Source of the DNA: Acidithiobacillus sp.
Lineage (GTDB): Bacteria; Pseudomonadota; Gammaproteobacteria; Acidithiobacillales; Acidithiobacillaceae
Assembly: GCA_028065135.1 (NCBI GenBank)
Contig: JAPTWR010000033.1
Span: 1-47,802, forward strand
Reading direction: 5' to 3'
DNA length: 47,802 bases
Shown here: in pieces, positions 46,402 through 47,802 of the stretch
Layout: every line of letters begins with the position of its first letter
Position numbering within the stretch: the stretch's first letter is position 1
The notes under the pieces: model-generated
Told to the model about the DNA's origin: nothing
What the model saw: the letters and a program-made list of their open reading frames with translations, nothing else
Database searches by the model: none
Translations under genes and position numbers: made by a program

Positions 46402-46648
46402 GACGATCTCCCAACCAGAGATGCCCCTGATCAATGCGAGCAGATAGACGCATCCATGCTGAACTATACTCCACTCTGAGTTACAAAGCCTGCGTGACAA
46501 TCCACATCACCCAGCCATAAGCACCAAATTTTCCCGACTATAACATATCGATATATTGGAGGAGGCTCACAGCCAGACAACCACATTTTATCGCATACGA
46601 ACAAGCGTGTGACACCCCTTCGTCAGAAACATGAGGCAATGTATATCT

Positions 46649-47179
46649 TCAATGCAACTGGGCCATCTGCATATGGATCATTGCCTCATACTTGCCATTT
46701 GTATTTATAACCCCTTTCGGAACACTAACCGTGTAATATTTATTTCCTATTTCTCGTCGTATCTTATCATATCCAGATCTTATTTTTGGCCACTCATTAG
46801 CTAGTTCCATGCGCGTTGGCGACCACGTAAAAGAAATGTATCCATCTATTAGCTCTTTTGCAGCATCAAGAAGATATAGCGACCTCTTTGCGTTTTCAAA
46901 ACCAGATGGAGTCACACATCGAGACAAATTCTTTTTAGCATACAGCGCGTATAGCCAACTGGATTCATTAAATGATGCTCCAGGGGTTTTGTTTTTATAA
47001 AATTCCGCATCGCTGGTAAGGTGACCGGACGCGATGACAGCATCACGATAAACGGCCAATGTTGGAGGTAGCACACAGTCATAAAACGATTCCATGGAGG
47101 TTGCTGACGCGCTCTGCGCTATTCCTAGTGCAAACAATACTGGGGCAACCATTATCCATCGCAATACTCTTGCTGTCAT
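46649..47179 (-). CDS. Secreted hypothetical protein
   Basis: 176 residues with a signal peptide (to about residue 28, ending SASA). The mature part is helical with two cysteines (YDCVLPP and LSRCVTPSG), possibly a disulfide. Family not recognised. ATG 47179 is chosen with AGGAGT upstream; GTG 47185 is in frame. Last gene of a minus-strand group starting with the Rrf2 regulator. Confidence 0.6.
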   Translation of the reverse strand: MTARVLRWIMVAPVLFALGIAQSASATSMESFYDCVLPPTLAVYRDAVIASGHLTSDAEFYKNKTPGASFNESSWLYALYAKKNLSRCVTPSGFENAKRSLYLLDAAKELIDGYISFTWSPTRMELANEWPKIRSGYDKIRREIGNKYYTVSVPKGVINTNGKYEAMIHMQMAQLH

Positions 47180-47201
47180 GACCACTCCTATTTCTAATCC
47201 A

Positions 47202-47645
47202 TTAACATTGCTGCACAGACGCCATTATCTTGCTGTGCCAAAGCATGGCGTTAGATATTGCGCCAACGGTTTGCTCCCGCAGAAAACCTATTTCATTATT
47301 GCGAATAGCCTCCCATTGAGAATGCACAGGACAAACGGTTTCTTTTGTGCAAACATTAAAACCGAGCATGCAGCGTAACTCCATAGGACGGCCTTCGACG
47401 ATCTCAATTATGTCTGCAATATTTAAGGACTCGGCACCTGGACGCAGCACAAATCCACCACCTTTTCCTTTTACGGAATCCAGAACTCCGCGTTTAGCCA
47501 ACCACCGTAATACTTTATTGACACACGGAACAGATCCCCCGATACAATCAGAGATAACTCGGCTAAGCACCGGCTCTCCGGATGGTTGTGCGGCCAAGTA
47601 GACCAGGATCCTCAGCGCGTATTCACTGGCCTTACTTAATATCAT
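47202..47645 (-). CDS. Rrf2/IscR-family transcriptional regulator
   Basis: 147 residues. Winged helix-turn-helix at the N-terminus (SKASEYALRILVYLA, then PCVNKVLRWLAKRGVL, KGKGGGFVLRPG) and the Rrf2 cluster site with C92, C99 and C105 (RCMLGFNVC, TVCPVH). This is the pattern of Fe-S sensors such as NsrR and IscR (nitric oxide, Fe-S status). The start overlaps the upstream partial gene by 14 bases. Subtype not resolved. Confidence 0.88.
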   Translation of the reverse strand: MILSKASEYALRILVYLAAQPSGEPVLSRVISDCIGGSVPCVNKVLRWLAKRGVLDSVKGKGGGFVLRPGAESLNIADIIEIVEGRPMELRCMLGFNVCTKETVCPVHSQWEAIRNNEIGFLREQTVGAISNAMLWHSKIMASVQQC

Positions 47646-47802
47646 GGGATCTGCCCAGTTTATATTTTTTCAATCCCTCTGGTTCCAGCAGGAGGGTCAT
47701 GCGTTTTCCGCTCCAGCTTTGCAGGGCGAGCAGGAGGCCAACGGCGGCGAGGAGATAAAACACGCCTCGTTCTCCCGCTATCCCCAACCCCCAACCCCCT
47801 AC
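47632..47802 (-). CDS. C-terminal part of a membrane protein, cut by the window edge
   Basis: The minus-strand frame enters at 47802 and ends at TAA 47632. It encodes a hydrophobic helix (GVFYLLAAVGLLLALQSW) and a short cytoplasmic tail (TLLLEPEGLKKYKLG). It overlaps the Rrf2 start by 14 bases, so the two are probably co-transcribed. Too little is present to name it. Confidence 0.5.
   Translation of the reverse strand, partial: VGGWGLGIAGERGVFYLLAAVGLLLALQSWSGKRMTLLLEPEGLKKYKLGRSHDIK

Overview
The window looks like chromosome of an iron- and sulfur-oxidising acidophile close to Acidithiobacillus ferrooxidans. The main reason is the minus-strand operon cycA1-sdrA1-petA1-petB1-petC1 (10033 to 5777). 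This gene order is known from the A. ferrooxidans petI locus, whose bc1 complex is proposed to run uphill, from Fe(II)-derived electrons to quinone. A RegB/RegA redox two-component pair, a complete assimilatory sulfate cluster and a sulfide:quinone reductase operon agree with this. No database search was possible, so family names rest on motifs, length and gene order.

Layout. 1-751: decayed IS66 element. 888-1781: a small Cys-containing secreted peptide resembling bufferin/HvfA precursors, and a small lipoprotein. 2124-5158: resB-resC (system II cytochrome c maturation). 5777-10033: the petI operon; the maturation genes just downstream on the same strand would serve its c-type cytochromes. 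10699-11136: small membrane protein. 11908-14196: sulfur operon DsrE-like, TusA, SQR, DUF1641 protein.

14.2-25 kb is accessory DNA. It holds a plasmid backbone (parA, small partner, rep) with an iteron array and AT-rich candidate origin; a Tn3-family remnant (broken tnpA, MNT/HEPN toxin-antitoxin remnant, cation-efflux gene, resolvase, terminal inverted repeat); an IS21 istB fragment; a tyrosine recombinase with a striking inverted repeat upstream; plasmid-type hypothetical genes; and an internally deleted IS630 transposase. An OsmC-like gene closes this part.

25.3-33.2 kb: minus-strand assimilatory sulfate operon (unknown gene)-cysJ-cysI-cysH-cysD-cysN-(53-aa ORF)-cobA. ATP sulfurylase, an APS-type reductase, sulfite reductase and siroheme methyltransferase form a full route from sulfate to sulfide without APS kinase. 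The genes are tightly coupled by overlaps. A CysB-type regulator lies divergent to the operon but is broken by an internal deletion; an intact paralogue is at 41988-42917.

34.2-47.8 kb: a DoxX-DoxX-NDH-2 fusion, a mobilisation-gene remnant, a PepSY-like secreted protein, a CtaG-type oxidase assembly factor and a PsiE-family protein sharing a 17-bp upstream motif, an OprB-type porin, the intact CysB-like regulator, a lipoprotein, regB-regA, a prolyl-4-hydroxylase-type dioxygenase, a secreted hypothetical protein, an Rrf2/IscR-type regulator and a membrane protein cut by the window edge. The redox theme is consistent: RegB retains the quinone-site motif and the redox-sensing cysteine, and the Rrf2 protein has three clustered cysteines.
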